Source of the DNA: an uncultured Flavobacteriaceae bacterium
GTDB lineage: Bacteria > Bacteroidota > Bacteroidia > Flavobacteriales > Flavobacteriaceae
Direction: 5' to 3'
Assembly (NCBI GenBank): GCA_943789455.1
Contig: CALSUE010000002.1
Location: forward strand, 1 to 64,000
DNA: 64,000 bases
Part shown: in pieces, positions 30,671-41,900 of the stretch
How positions within the stretch are numbered: position 1 is the stretch's first letter
Layout of the letters: the number at the start of each line of letters is the position of its first letter
Position numbers and translations under genes: made by a program
Notes under the pieces: model-generated
The model's input: the letters and a program-made list of their open reading frames with translations, nothing else
Databases searched by the model: none
What the model was told of the DNA's origin: nothing

Positions 30671-33600
30671 TGATTAAAAATAGTTTTGGACTTTCATTAT
30701 TAATCGCCGCTATAAAATAAGTTTTTCCTTTATTATCTTTAATTTTCTTCAAATGCTTTACTTCATTCTTAACAACAAAACCTGAAGTATTATAATCTTG
30801 CCATGTAAAACCAAGATTTCCATCACCCAACAAAACCGAACCGTAATTTGCATCTAGTCTAGAATATTGAGGCTTAAACTCAAAATTATTTCCTGCCATA
30901 ATAAGATCTAAATTACCGTCATTATTAATATCTGAACATACAATTCCGCAGACACAAGAAAGTTGAACACGGCTTGGAAGTTTTTTCACAGTAAAATTCC
31001 AATCGCCTTGGTTTATAGCAATAATTGATTCTGAAATAGTGCTTTGCTTCATAATTGAATTTTCAAAAATTGATGCAGAAAATAATTCATCAATAGACTT
31101 TTTAGCATATTCAGAGGCCTTTAAATTTTGCTTTTTTAAAGAAACTAGTTGAGCTGTTAATTCTTTTTTCATATGAATTGGATAGTCTTTCCCTTGCTTA
31201 TGATTGGTTGTAATTTGCTCAATTGTTCCATTATTATCAAAATCATTAACCCACATCTTTACAGGGTTTTCTTTGGAGGTTTTATGCATAGTATTGCTCC
31301 CTTGATTTCCAAGTATGAAATCTATATCGCCATCATTATCTAGATCTGCTGCTTCCACTACATTCCACATTCCAAATAAATCATCTAATGTTGATTTTTG
31401 TTTAATAAGCCTTCTTCCATTATTTATAAAGATTTTTGGTGTATCCCATTCCGAAACAGTGATTAAATCTTTTTTTCCATCCTTGTCTATGTCTTTCCAT
31501 ATTGCGTCAGTCATCATTCCAGCACTCTTCACATCATAGGCAACTTTTTCAGTTGTATCTGTAAAAGTTCCATCGCCGTTATTTTCTAGAAATTGATGTG
31601 TTGGAGCTATTCCATATGTTGCTACCATACTCCTGGCACCTACAAAAACATCAACATCACCATCATTATCAAAATCATAAGGAGAAATCACTGCAATATT
31701 TTTTCTTAAGGGTGGTAGTTTATTTTTTGATGACTCAAAAGTTCCCTTACCATTATTAAGATATAATCTTACTTTGTAATTATTTTGTTGTCCTATTTCG
31801 TTTCCACCGGATCCAACCATAAGATCTAAATTTCCATCACCATTGGCATCAAAGAAAGAAGCAGTAGTGTCTTCAAATAAGGCATCTTTCTCAAAAGATT
31901 TTTGAATAGACATCGCTACTTTTCCACCTCCTAAATTTAAATATAATACCCCCGGTTGATTTTTAGCTCCTCCGATATAAAAATCTTCATTACCATCATT
32001 ATTTATATCTCCTACAGCCAAAGCAGGACCCTCTTGTGAAAGCATTTTATTAATCAAACCTTCATAATCAAAATCAGAATAACTATTTTCCTGATGTTTT
32101 TGAAAGTTGTTTTTTGTAATCTCAGTAACGAATGTTTTTTCTTTCTTAAGTTTTAAAGGTTTTTGAATGTCTACGGCCTCATTTTGCTTTAATGTTAGCG
32201 TTGTATCTACAGCAATATTACTCCATTTTTGGGTGGTATTATCTGGCCAAATTACACGTATTGAATCTATAGTTTTTGCTGTTCCAAGCCCTATTGTCAT
32301 TACATAATCCATTGAAGATTGAAACCCTCTTGATGGCATTTGTTCTTGAACATATATCGAATTATTATGGAAAATTTTAACCGTACTTCCTATGGCAAAT
32401 TTATTGACTTTTTTACCTTCCAATTTAATTTTTATATAACTATTGTTGGTTAATGAATCTGTATTATTCTTATAAACAAAAGGCAACATATTTACATTAT
32501 TAACAACCAAATCTAAATCACCATCGTTGTCTAAATCACCATAAGCTACTCCATTTGATAAACTAGGAGTTTCAAAACCCCATTCCTTATTTGCATTATC
32601 AAAAGTAATATCTCCATTATTTTTATACGCAAAATTTGGTTGCGGTTTAACTGGCATTTTATTAATAATAGAGTCAATTGCTTGCTTTCTCCCTGTCAAA
32701 GCCATTTTTTGAATAATTTCATTCGCAAAAAAATTGACAAAGTCTAAATCTGTCAAATCATGATTGATCCCATTTGTAATAAAAATATCTCTATTCCCAT
32801 CATTATCCATATCAAAGAGTAGACCAGCCCAACTCCAATCTGTCTTTGCCACACCACTGTGATAAGCCACCTCTGAAAAAGTGCTATTTCCATTATTTAA
32901 TTGCAAGGTGTTTTGAATGTATTGCTGGGAAAAATCTTTACTTTGTTTTAATTTAAAAACATTGTATCCCTCGAATTCCATCACAGACTTTACACGCTGA
33001 TCTGCTTCGGGTAGCATGTCTGTAATAAAAATATCTGCATTTCCATCGTTATTAATGTCTGCAATATCTACACCCATAGCAGAAAGACTTAGATGAGATG
33101 TCCAGTTTGTAATATCTTCTTTAAAAGTACCATCTTGGTTGTTGATGTACAGGTAGTCTCTTTCGTAAAAGTCATTAGAAACATAAATATCTGGATACAA
33201 ATCTCCATTCATATCCGTTACCATGACACCTAAACCAAATCCTATTAAACTACCATAAATTCCAGCCTGCTCACTAACATCTACAAATTTACCGTTGTCA
33301 TTACGCAGTAACATATCTCCAACCCCTCTAAATATTTGTGGAACATTTTCCCAATCTTGGGCTCTTTTGTCTCGTTGTTCAGCATACCCAAGGCTACTAA
33401 CAGGTATATTACTATTGTTTAAGATGTAAGCATCTAAATCTCCATCTTTATCATAATCAAAAAAGGAAGCATGTGTTGAAAACCCTGTTTTGGCTAAATT
33501 AAATTCAGCGGCTTTTTCTGTAAAAGTTAAATCTCCATTATTAATGTACAAATCATTGTCATGATTATTGCCTTTTAAATTTCCTGCATTACTTACATAA

Positions 33601-34016
33601 ATATCTAATAAACCGTCTTGATTAATATCTACCATAACAACCCCAGTAGACCAAGGTTTGTTTCCTTCGATTCCTGCACTTTTAGAGATATCCTCAAATT
33701 GAAAATTTCCTTTGTTAAGGTATAATTTATTTGCAACCATGTTCCCTGTTAGATAAATATCTGCTAAGCCATCATTATTAATATCTCCTATTGCTACACC
33801 TCCACCATTGTAAAAGTTTCGGTATTTAAAAATATTAAAATTCTTTTGATTCTTAACTTTATTGAGGAAGTCTATGCCTGTATCTTTAGCATCTAATAAT
33901 GTAAATAAAGTTTGAGTATCGTTGGTTGAAGATAAATTTTCCTGATCTGAAGTACAGGAATAAAGTACCGAGAAAACTAGTACTAAAATAATTTTTCTTA
34001 CTAAAAATTGTGTCAT
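30663..34016 (-). CDS. FG-GAP/VCBS repeat + ASPIC/UnbV domain lipoprotein (paralog 2)
   Basis: 1117 aa; same architecture; GDINNDGLADIYLTGN; RGFQSSMDYVMTIGLG..VIWPDNTTQ; lipobox VLYSCTSD. Confidence 0.9.
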   Translation of the reverse strand: MTQFLVRKIILVLVFSVLYSCTSDQENLSSTNDTQTLFTLLDAKDTGIDFLNKVKNQKNFNIFKYRNFYNGGGVAIGDINNDGLADIYLTGNMVANKLYLNKGNFQFEDISKSAGIEGNKPWSTGVVMVDINQDGLLDIYVSNAGNLKGNNHDNDLYINNGDLTFTEKAAEFNLAKTGFSTHASFFDYDKDGDLDAYILNNSNIPVSSLGYAEQRDKRAQDWENVPQIFRGVGDMLLRNDNGKFVDVSEQAGIYGSLIGFGLGVMVTDMNGDLYPDIYVSNDFYERDYLYINNQDGTFKEDITNWTSHLSLSAMGVDIADINNDGNADIFITDMLPEADQRVKSVMEFEGYNVFKLKQSKDFSQQYIQNTLQLNNGNSTFSEVAYHSGVAKTDWSWAGLLFDMDNDGNRDIFITNGINHDLTDLDFVNFFANEIIQKMALTGRKQAIDSIINKMPVKPQPNFAYKNNGDITFDNANKEWGFETPSLSNGVAYGDLDNDGDLDLVVNNVNMLPFVYKNNTDSLTNNSYIKIKLEGKKVNKFAIGSTVKIFHNNSIYVQEQMPSRGFQSSMDYVMTIGLGTAKTIDSIRVIWPDNTTQKWSNIAVDTTLTLKQNEAVDIQKPLKLKKEKTFVTEITKNNFQKHQENSYSDFDYEGLINKMLSQEGPALAVGDINNDGNEDFYIGGAKNQPGVLYLNLGGGKVAMSIQKSFEKDALFEDTTASFFDANGDGNLDLMVGSGGNEIGQQNNYKVRLYLNNGKGTFESSKNKLPPLRKNIAVISPYDFDNDGDVDVFVGARSMVATYGIAPTHQFLENNGDGTFTDTTEKVAYDVKSAGMMTDAIWKDIDKDGKKDLITVSEWDTPKIFINNGRRLIKQKSTLDDLFGMWNVVEAADLDNDGDIDFILGNQGSNTMHKTSKENPVKMWVNDFDNNGTIEQITTNHKQGKDYPIHMKKELTAQLVSLKKQNLKASEYAKKSIDELFSASIFENSIMKQSTISESIIAINQGDWNFTVKKLPSRVQLSCVCGIVCSDINNDGNLDLIMAGNNFEFKPQYSRLDANYGSVLLGDGNLGFTWQDYNTSGFVVKNEVKHLKKIKDNKGKTYFIAAINNESPKLFLINE

Positions 34017-37000
34017 TATTTATTAGCCTTTAAAAAAACAGGAGTGTCATTATTTATAGAAATAATATAGAATAACTCCCCTTTAATTTTTATTGTTTTT
34101 ATATTTTTTGCTTCTCCTGGGATATTAAAATCTTGGTCTAAGCTTTCGTAAAAAAACCCTTTTTTATCATTCATCAAAATTAAGCCATGCGAGGCATCTA
34201 ATTTACCCAATTGTGTGTTAATATTGTAATTATTTCCAACTAAAAGAACGTCTATAAAACCATCACTATTAAAATCATTTAAAGCAATATCGTTAACAGA
34301 AGATATTTGTGCCATAAACGGCAATTCATGTCTTTTAAATGTATTATCCCCTTGGTTTTCAAAATAACTGCTTCCCAATTCAAAAACTTGTTTTTTAAAC
34401 GCTTCTTTAATCTTCTCTTTTGGGAGAAGGGCTGTAAATGAAGCCTCTGCAAAATCTTTATAGGATAAGAATTTCTTATTTAAAAATGGGAGTTGTTTTA
34501 CCAACTCATCTTTTGAGGCAAACGGTGTTTCTTGTTTTTGATAATAATATGTAATTACCGGATCAACAGTTCCATTATTATCGAAATCATTGCTATACAG
34601 TGTTATGGGTTCGTTTTTACTTGCTTGTAATCGCGTATTTAAACCCCAATTTCCTGCTATAAAATCTAAATCTCCATCATTATCAAAGTCATTTACTTTA
34701 ATGGTATTCCACCACCCGTTTGTTTTTTCTAAATGAGTGTTTTTTTGAAGTACTAGCTTAGTACCATCATTTAGAAATACTTTTATAGGCATCCAATATC
34801 CAACAACAATGGCATCAAGATAAGTGTCATCATTTAAGTCTATCCAAACAATATCTGTTACATTTCCACAATTCTTAAAATCAAGACCATATTTTAATGA
34901 TACATCAGAAAATTTTCCATGACCATCATTTTCAAAAATATATTGGGTTGGTGTTCTTCCAAATTGCCATGGAAGAATATCTGAAAGTATTGAAATATCC
35001 ATATCACCATCGTTATCAATATCTAATGCAGTTACTTTTGATGCATTAGTTTCTATATTTTTAAACTGTAGGGTATCTCTTTCAAATTTTCCTTGATTAT
35101 TAATATATAATTTTGGCTGAAGAGGAGCTCCATCTTTAAATTCATTCCCACCACTAACAACCAACAAATCTTTAAAATTATCACCATTAGCGTTAAACAT
35201 AACAGCATATACATCTTCATGAATTGCATCATATGTAAAAGTATCTGATTGTTCTGATGTAAATTGTCCTTTTTTATTTTGAATAAAAAGTTGACTAGAC
35301 TGAGATTTTCCCCCAGTAATAAATAGATCCTCTAATCCATCATTGTTGACATCAGAAACCGCTATATGTGGTCCTAGATTTGTACTTGCATAGGGTATGA
35401 TTTGATCTCTATTAAATTCTAGAGATTGTGAATCTTTATGTTTAAAATTAAAAGGGATGTCTTTATTAACTAAAAAAGTTTTTTGTGCTTTGGGAGTCCT
35501 ATAAGGATAGCTTTTAGTGGCATTTTCATAAGAAACTTCAATTTCTTGATTAACTTCAATATTTTTTAATGTTTGATATGTACTTGTACTCCAAATAATT
35601 TGTAATGAATCTACAATTTTAGTAGTTCCAAACCCTAAATGAATTTTAGGTTCTACAGATGACAAATATCCTTTTGTTGTATAATTTTCTTCCGTAATTA
35701 CTTGACCTTTATAAAAGGCCTTTACTGTTGTTCCTATTCCAAAAATATTATTAGAATTTCCTTTAAATTTAATTTTGAGATATGAGTTTTGAGAATTTTG
35801 ATCTGAGGTATTCTCTAATACAAATGCTTCCTCATTAATATTATTAATAACCAAATCTAGATCACCATCATTATCTAAATCTACTGAAGCACCTCCGTTA
35901 CTGAATGAATTATCGTGAGAAACCCATGTTGGAGTTACGTTACTAAATGTCTTGTCTTTGTTGTTTCTATAAAAATAGTTCTTAACTTTTTTTTGAGGAA
36001 TTTGCTTTGACAATTCTAAATTTCTTTGCGATTTTTCTGTTGCTAATTGTTTTTGAATGGCTTCATTTGAAATGAAGTTGATATAGTCCATATCATTGGT
36101 AGCTCCTAAAATTCCATTTGTAATATACAGGTCTTTAAAGCCATCATTATCATAATCTCCTACAATTGGGCTCCAAGACCATTCTGTTGCAGCTATTCCA
36201 CTTAAATGCGCTGTTTCACTGAATGTTTTATTACCATTGTTAAAATGTAATGTGTTTTGCATAAACTGAGGCGCATAACCATTTTTTAAATAGTATTGAT
36301 AGGTTTGATATGGGAATTCTAATCCTGAGGTTTTATATGTTTTTAGATTTTCGGGGAGCATATCCAAAGAAATAATATCCATTTTGGCATCATTGTTTAA
36401 ATCAGATATCGCATTACCCATAGAAAAATGAGATGTATGTCCTAGGATGGTTTTGTCTCTTGAAATTACTTCCGAAAAAGTTTTATTTTTTTGGTTGACA
36501 TATAAATAGTCATTTTCAAAAAAATCATTACCTACATAAATATCAGGATAACCATCATTTGTAACATCACCAATTGATAGTCCTAAACCATAACCTATTT
36601 TCCCTTGAAAAATTCCGACCTCTGAAGAAACATCTACAAACTTACCTTGTTTATTTTCTAATAGTTTATCTCCAGACTTTTGATCTACCTGCCCTCTTAA
36701 GGCACCTTTGCCGTAATTACTATTAGGATACAAGGAATGATTCATCAAAAACAAGTCTAAATCTCCATCTTTATCATAATCAAAGAAAACAGCTTGAGTA
36801 GCAAATGATGCAATGTCTAAACCATAATTTGAGGCATCTTCTTTAAATCTAGGGACTCCATTATTATCTAATCCTTGATTAACATATAATAAGTTTTTTC
36901 CTTTAATTGAGTTGTGTGCTCCAACTTTGCAAATATAGATGTCTAAAAACCCATCGTTGTTTATATCTACAGTAGTAACTCCTGTAGTCCAGGGAAGCGC

Positions 37001-37309
37001 ATTATTGATGTGAGCCTCTGATGTAATGTCTTTAAACTTTAACTCTCCTAAATTTAAAAATAATTTATCTTCAGTTTGATTACCCGTAAAATAGAGGTCA
37101 GCTAAACCATCATTATTAAAATCTGCAGCAGAAACTCCAGCTCCATTGTAATAATAGAGATAATTTAAAATGTTTAAATCTGCAGTACTAGTGAGGTTGT
37201 TTTGAAACTTAATTTGAGTTCTATTACTAGGTAACGTAACAAACAAAGTATCATTGTTATTACAAGATAAAAGCAAAAAAAACAGACTACATACTATAAA
37301 CTCTTTCAT
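34016..37309 (-). CDS. FG-GAP/VCBS repeat + ASPIC/UnbV domain lipoprotein (paralog 1)
   Basis: 1097 aa; same architecture; ADFNNDGLADLYFTGN; FGIGTTVKAFYKG..KGYLSSVEPKIHLGFG; lipobox LLLSCNNN. Confidence 0.9.
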   Translation of the reverse strand: MKEFIVCSLFFLLLSCNNNDTLFVTLPSNRTQIKFQNNLTSTADLNILNYLYYYNGAGVSAADFNNDGLADLYFTGNQTEDKLFLNLGELKFKDITSEAHINNALPWTTGVTTVDINNDGFLDIYICKVGAHNSIKGKNLLYVNQGLDNNGVPRFKEDASNYGLDIASFATQAVFFDYDKDGDLDLFLMNHSLYPNSNYGKGALRGQVDQKSGDKLLENKQGKFVDVSSEVGIFQGKIGYGLGLSIGDVTNDGYPDIYVGNDFFENDYLYVNQKNKTFSEVISRDKTILGHTSHFSMGNAISDLNNDAKMDIISLDMLPENLKTYKTSGLEFPYQTYQYYLKNGYAPQFMQNTLHFNNGNKTFSETAHLSGIAATEWSWSPIVGDYDNDGFKDLYITNGILGATNDMDYINFISNEAIQKQLATEKSQRNLELSKQIPQKKVKNYFYRNNKDKTFSNVTPTWVSHDNSFSNGGASVDLDNDGDLDLVINNINEEAFVLENTSDQNSQNSYLKIKFKGNSNNIFGIGTTVKAFYKGQVITEENYTTKGYLSSVEPKIHLGFGTTKIVDSLQIIWSTSTYQTLKNIEVNQEIEVSYENATKSYPYRTPKAQKTFLVNKDIPFNFKHKDSQSLEFNRDQIIPYASTNLGPHIAVSDVNNDGLEDLFITGGKSQSSQLFIQNKKGQFTSEQSDTFTYDAIHEDVYAVMFNANGDNFKDLLVVSGGNEFKDGAPLQPKLYINNQGKFERDTLQFKNIETNASKVTALDIDNDGDMDISILSDILPWQFGRTPTQYIFENDGHGKFSDVSLKYGLDFKNCGNVTDIVWIDLNDDTYLDAIVVGYWMPIKVFLNDGTKLVLQKNTHLEKTNGWWNTIKVNDFDNDGDLDFIAGNWGLNTRLQASKNEPITLYSNDFDNNGTVDPVITYYYQKQETPFASKDELVKQLPFLNKKFLSYKDFAEASFTALLPKEKIKEAFKKQVFELGSSYFENQGDNTFKRHELPFMAQISSVNDIALNDFNSDGFIDVLLVGNNYNINTQLGKLDASHGLILMNDKKGFFYESLDQDFNIPGEAKNIKTIKIKGELFYIISINNDTPVFLKANK

Positions 37310-37352
37310 GGTGTAAGAGATTATTATATTTAAATAAATAAGTTTTATAAAT

Positions 37353-37386
37353 AATTAAAGAGGGTATAAAAATACCCTCTTTAATT
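37353..37386 (-). terminator. hairpin terminator/attenuator between susD and the first VCBS gene
   Basis: Perfect 14-bp arms AATTAAAGAGGGTA/TACCCTCTTTAATT with 6-nt loop in the 100-bp gap. Confidence 0.75.
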
Positions 37387-37409
37387 TTAATATCAATAAA
37401 AGATTAAAT

Positions 37410-38963
37410 TTAGTATCCTGGATTCTGAACTAAATTAGGATTTGATAACAATGCTGTTAATGGAATTGGGAATAAGTTTTTATTCGCATCTCCTACAGAT
37501 GCTGGGTCTTTAAATTCCCAGTCTTTTGTAAATTGACCAAATCTAAGTAAATCGTTACGTCTAAAAAATTCAACATACAATTCTCTACCTCTTTCATCTA
37601 TCATATCGTCTAGACTAACAGATCCTAATGCAGTTGCATCTCTTAAGACTCTTAATTCATTAACTTCAGCTAAAGCTCCTCCAGCATCTCCACTTCTTAA
37701 CATCGCTTCAGCTCGCATTAAGTGAGCATCTGCATATCTAAAAATGATTTCGTGACTTCTAAAAGAAGCAGAACCTGTTCCATCAAAAGGGTGATATTTG
37801 ATCACTCTAATCGCTTGCGTTTCATTACTATTAGTTAGGCTAAAGTCTCTTGAGAAACTTAAAGGATTACCAGCTCTATCTGATAATGGTTGTCCTGAAG
37901 CAGAATATTGCTGACCAATTAAGAATCCGTAGCCCATACCATAATTATCTGTATTGTTTGCATTAGATGCATCTGGAACCCAACCTCTTCTTTCTTCTTG
38001 ACCTGAACCCATATAGTTTTCATTAGCATCTCCTTCAAATAAATCATAAAACTCAGCTAAAGTAGAAAAACCATTCCATCCACCTCCTCCGTTGTCTGGA
38101 GTTATGATGTTATAGTGCATTCCATTCCAAATTCTATTTCCGATACTAATATTACCGTACAATACAGTTTCTGAATCTACACTTGGTAAAAAGATATCGA
38201 AATATCCAGCTTGTAAAGCAAATCCACTAGCTTCAACAGCGTTTACAGCATTAATTACCTCTTGGTAATTTGGAGTTGAACCTGTGTAACGCTCACTATT
38301 TAAAATTAATTTTGCTTTTAAAAAGTTTGCCGCTGCCTTAGAAGCACCAATTGTTGCTGCACTAGGAGAAACTTCTGGTAAATCTGCAATAGCTTCATTT
38401 AAGTCATTTAAAATAAAATCATAAGCTTCTGATGGAGAGAGTACAATAGGTGTAGAAGACGGTAAGTCTGTAGCTTCTCTAAATGGGTTTTGACCCCACA
38501 TATCTAAAACAAAGAACATATTAAAAGCTCTTAAAAACTTTGCTTCTGCTATTTGTTGTGAAGTAGAGTTACTTAAAGGATGAATGATAAAGCTTGCTTG
38601 CAATACTTTTTCATTTAACTGATTCCATGTAGTTAATAAGAACCCATGATCTACTTGCCATGTATGATTGTGAAGCGAACGCCACAATCCATTATCTCCC
38701 CAGTCACTTCCTCTAGTAGGAATTACTTGCTCGTCTGTAGTTACTTCGTTCAAGGCAAAGAAATTTGCTTGATCTCCTAACATACCCCATGTTGCACCGT
38801 ATAAACCGTCTAAGGACGCCTGAGAATCTGCTAATCCGGTAAATTCGATATTTTGTATCACTGAATCCGTAGCTTCAAGCTCTAAGTTAGAACAAGAATA
38901 AAGTGCTGTCATGGAAATAAGTGATAGTAAAACTATTTTTAAATTAAATTGTTTTTTCATCAT
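37410..38963 (-). CDS. SusD/RagB family nutrient-binding outer-membrane lipoprotein
   Basis: Lipobox ALYSCSNL; AKFLRAFNMFFVLDMWGQNPF; RYADAHLMRAEAMLRSGD; C-terminal NLFPIPLTALLSNPNLVQNPGY. Confidence 0.95.
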   Translation of the reverse strand: MMKKQFNLKIVLLSLISMTALYSCSNLELEATDSVIQNIEFTGLADSQASLDGLYGATWGMLGDQANFFALNEVTTDEQVIPTRGSDWGDNGLWRSLHNHTWQVDHGFLLTTWNQLNEKVLQASFIIHPLSNSTSQQIAEAKFLRAFNMFFVLDMWGQNPFREATDLPSSTPIVLSPSEAYDFILNDLNEAIADLPEVSPSAATIGASKAAANFLKAKLILNSERYTGSTPNYQEVINAVNAVEASGFALQAGYFDIFLPSVDSETVLYGNISIGNRIWNGMHYNIITPDNGGGGWNGFSTLAEFYDLFEGDANENYMGSGQEERRGWVPDASNANNTDNYGMGYGFLIGQQYSASGQPLSDRAGNPLSFSRDFSLTNSNETQAIRVIKYHPFDGTGSASFRSHEIIFRYADAHLMRAEAMLRSGDAGGALAEVNELRVLRDATALGSVSLDDMIDERGRELYVEFFRRNDLLRFGQFTKDWEFKDPASVGDANKNLFPIPLTALLSNPNLVQNPGY

Positions 38964-38972
38964 TTGTGTTTT

Positions 38973-41900
38973 TTAAAATTTTGCGTTAATTCCAAAAGTA
39001 ATTGTTGTTGGATTTGGATAAGCTCCGTAGTCCATTCCAATAGAAGGTAAAGCTCCTCCTGTCGCAGAATTTACTTCTGGATCTAATCCTGAATAATCTG
39101 AAGATAACCATAAGTTTTGTCCTGTAACAGAGAATACCATAGATTTAAAAACTCCCTCTCCAGACATTGGCATATCATATGCTAAAGTTAAATTTTGTAG
39201 TCTTACAAAATCTCCTTTTTCTAAAAACCTAGTAGAAGCTGGTGCTGATGCTCCTATAGCTTCTCCACTAGTTAAAGTTTCTGGAAGTACATTTCTAGTA
39301 GTTCCAAATGCTCCTGCTGTAAAGAATGCATTTGCTGTGTTATTATAGATGTAGTGACCAAATTGACCGTTAAAATAAGCAGATAAAGAAAATTGCTTAT
39401 AATTTAAATTTGTAGATAAACCACCCGTTAAATTAGGTAAGGCACTCTTTCCTACAAAGCTTTTTTCATCACTTACAATTGCCAGACCAGCTGCGTCATA
39501 CCCCTCAAACTCTAATAAATAGTAAGAGAACATTGGGTATCCTTCTTGTAACCTCATTGCAAAAGCACCAGACAATCCTGGTCCGTTTACATCAGCAAAG
39601 TCATATTGACCCAATAAAGATTCAACCATATTGTCATTATAAGCAACGTTAAAGTTTGCAGACCAGTTAAAATCTTCAGATTCTACTAAATCATAGCCCA
39701 AAGAAAATTCAACCCCTTGGTTCACAATTTTAGAATCTGGCAAGTTTTGAAATTTAAGTGGTGTAACTGCTGGTTGAGCTTGTGGTGTATTAAATATTAA
39801 ATCTATTGTTTCCTTTCTATATACATCTATGCTTCCTGTTAGTCTGTCATTATTAAAACCAAAATCTAACCCTGTTGCATATTGTAATGTTGATTCCCAT
39901 TTAAGTTCTGGACCTCCATAGGAAACTAATGAATTACCGTTACCTATATCTATAAAACCATCGTTACCTGGATTTAATCCATTCCAACGAGACCTGTTAA
40001 TATAATTACCATATCCAACACCTTCTTGGTTACCAGTTAAACCAGCACTTAAACGTAATTTAAGTGTAGACATATTACTGTCACTCATAAAATCTTCTTC
40101 ATTAAGCTTCCATGCAAAAGCTCCTGAAGGGAAATACCCATATCTGTTTTCTTCTGGAAAAGCAGAAGAACCATCAGCTCTAACTGTTGCTGTAAATAAG
40201 TACTTGTCTGCTATTGAATAATTAACTCTTCCAAAGAAAGATTGCAATTCAATATTATAATCGTTAGAATCAACAGCTAAAGATCTCACTCCTGAGATTG
40301 ATGTAACTGGAGAAAAACTTGATGTAGTAAAATCATTTCCTTCAAACCCTCTAACAAATACTCCTGGTAGGTTTGGTGCAAAACCAAATTGTTGGTAATT
40401 ACCTTCAACTTCACCTGCTAGACCTTCAACAACATCTTGTAGTGTAGTTCCCATAAGGTCTAAATCTTTTGTTGAAAAACCCCATGCACCAGAAAATAAT
40501 CCTTGATTTTTAAAGTTTTGGTAAGAAAAACCTCCTAAAACATCCAACTTAGAATTTTTGTACTCCTTGTTGTAAGCAATAGTAGCCTCTAATAAGTCAT
40601 TTTGTATGTCTAACGAATTGTAAGCACCTCTACCATTTCCTGCTATACCATCTGCTAAACCTAAAATTTCAGATGAAGTAACTGAAAAGTTTTCAGAATC
40701 TGACTTATCAATACCTAAAGATACTTTTGCTTTTAAATTAGAAGTTAAATCATATTCAAGAGAAATATTCGCTAAATATCTATTCGTGTTTGTTGTTCCT
40801 TTTGTGTATGCTAATAGGTTCGCAGGATTTACCAAGGTCCCTGTATCATAGCTAGGGTCATTTGGCCAAGTTGGATTTGCAGAAAAAGCTGCTCCTAATA
40901 TATCTCCCCTGTAACCTGCAGTACCTCCTGTTGGAGCTAAATTATCATTAACTCTAGAAATAGAACCATTAAAGGTTAATCTTAGCTTATCATCTAAGAA
41001 ACGTTGATTAAGATTTAATCTTGCCGTAAGTCTTTCTAAATTTGAATTCTCTACAATACCATATTGGTTTCCAAAACCTAAGGTAGCTATGTATGAACCA
41101 CTATCATGAGATTTTGAATAACTTAAATTTTGGTTATGAGAAGTAGACCTTCTAAAAATAACATCTTGCCAATCTGTAGAAGAACCTGCATTACTTACCC
41201 CATCATTTGTTAACCCAACTGATGTTCTTGCTGCAAGAAACTGATCAGCACTTAATAAGTTGTAGGTTTCTCTAGCTTCTGAAGTACTTATGTTTGCTTG
41301 ATAATTAAACTCTCCTTTCTTAGATCTTCCAGATTTAGTAGTAACAATAACTACACCATTTGATCCTCTAGTTCCGTATATAGCTGTCGCTGAAGCATCT
41401 TTTAAGACACTTATGCTTTCGATATCATTAGGGTTTAAAAAACTTAGTGGATTTTTAGCTGGGTTAGATCCTAAACCAATAACATTTCCTCCTGAAGTTG
41501 TTTCTTGCCCTGATAAAGGAATACCGTCAACAACAAATAAAGGATTGTTATTAGAACGAACTGAATTTGTTCCTCTAATACGGATATTAACTCCAGCTCC
41601 AGGTGCTCCACTTGTACTTGAGATTTGAACCCCTGCAGTTTTACCCTGAATTAATTGTTCTGGAGAAGCAATAATTCCTTTGTTGAAATCTTCTGCTCGA
41701 ACTGAAGCAACAGACCCTGTTGCATCCTTAACAGTTGTTGTACCATAACCAATAACTACAATCTCTTCTAACTGAGTTGAGTCTTCGGTCATTGTAACAT
41801 TAATTACTGTTTCAGAACCTACAGTTCTTACCTCAGTTTTGTAGCCAAGATAACTGAATACTAACACATCACCTTGACTGGCTTTAATTGTGTAGTTTCC

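Noticed and set aside
27425-37309. VCBS/FG-GAP proteins considered as phage or contractile-system adhesins or toxins
   Set aside because: No phage, tail, or Rhs/toxin domains; ASPIC/UnbV architecture and SusCD adjacency fit Bacteroidota surface lipoproteins.
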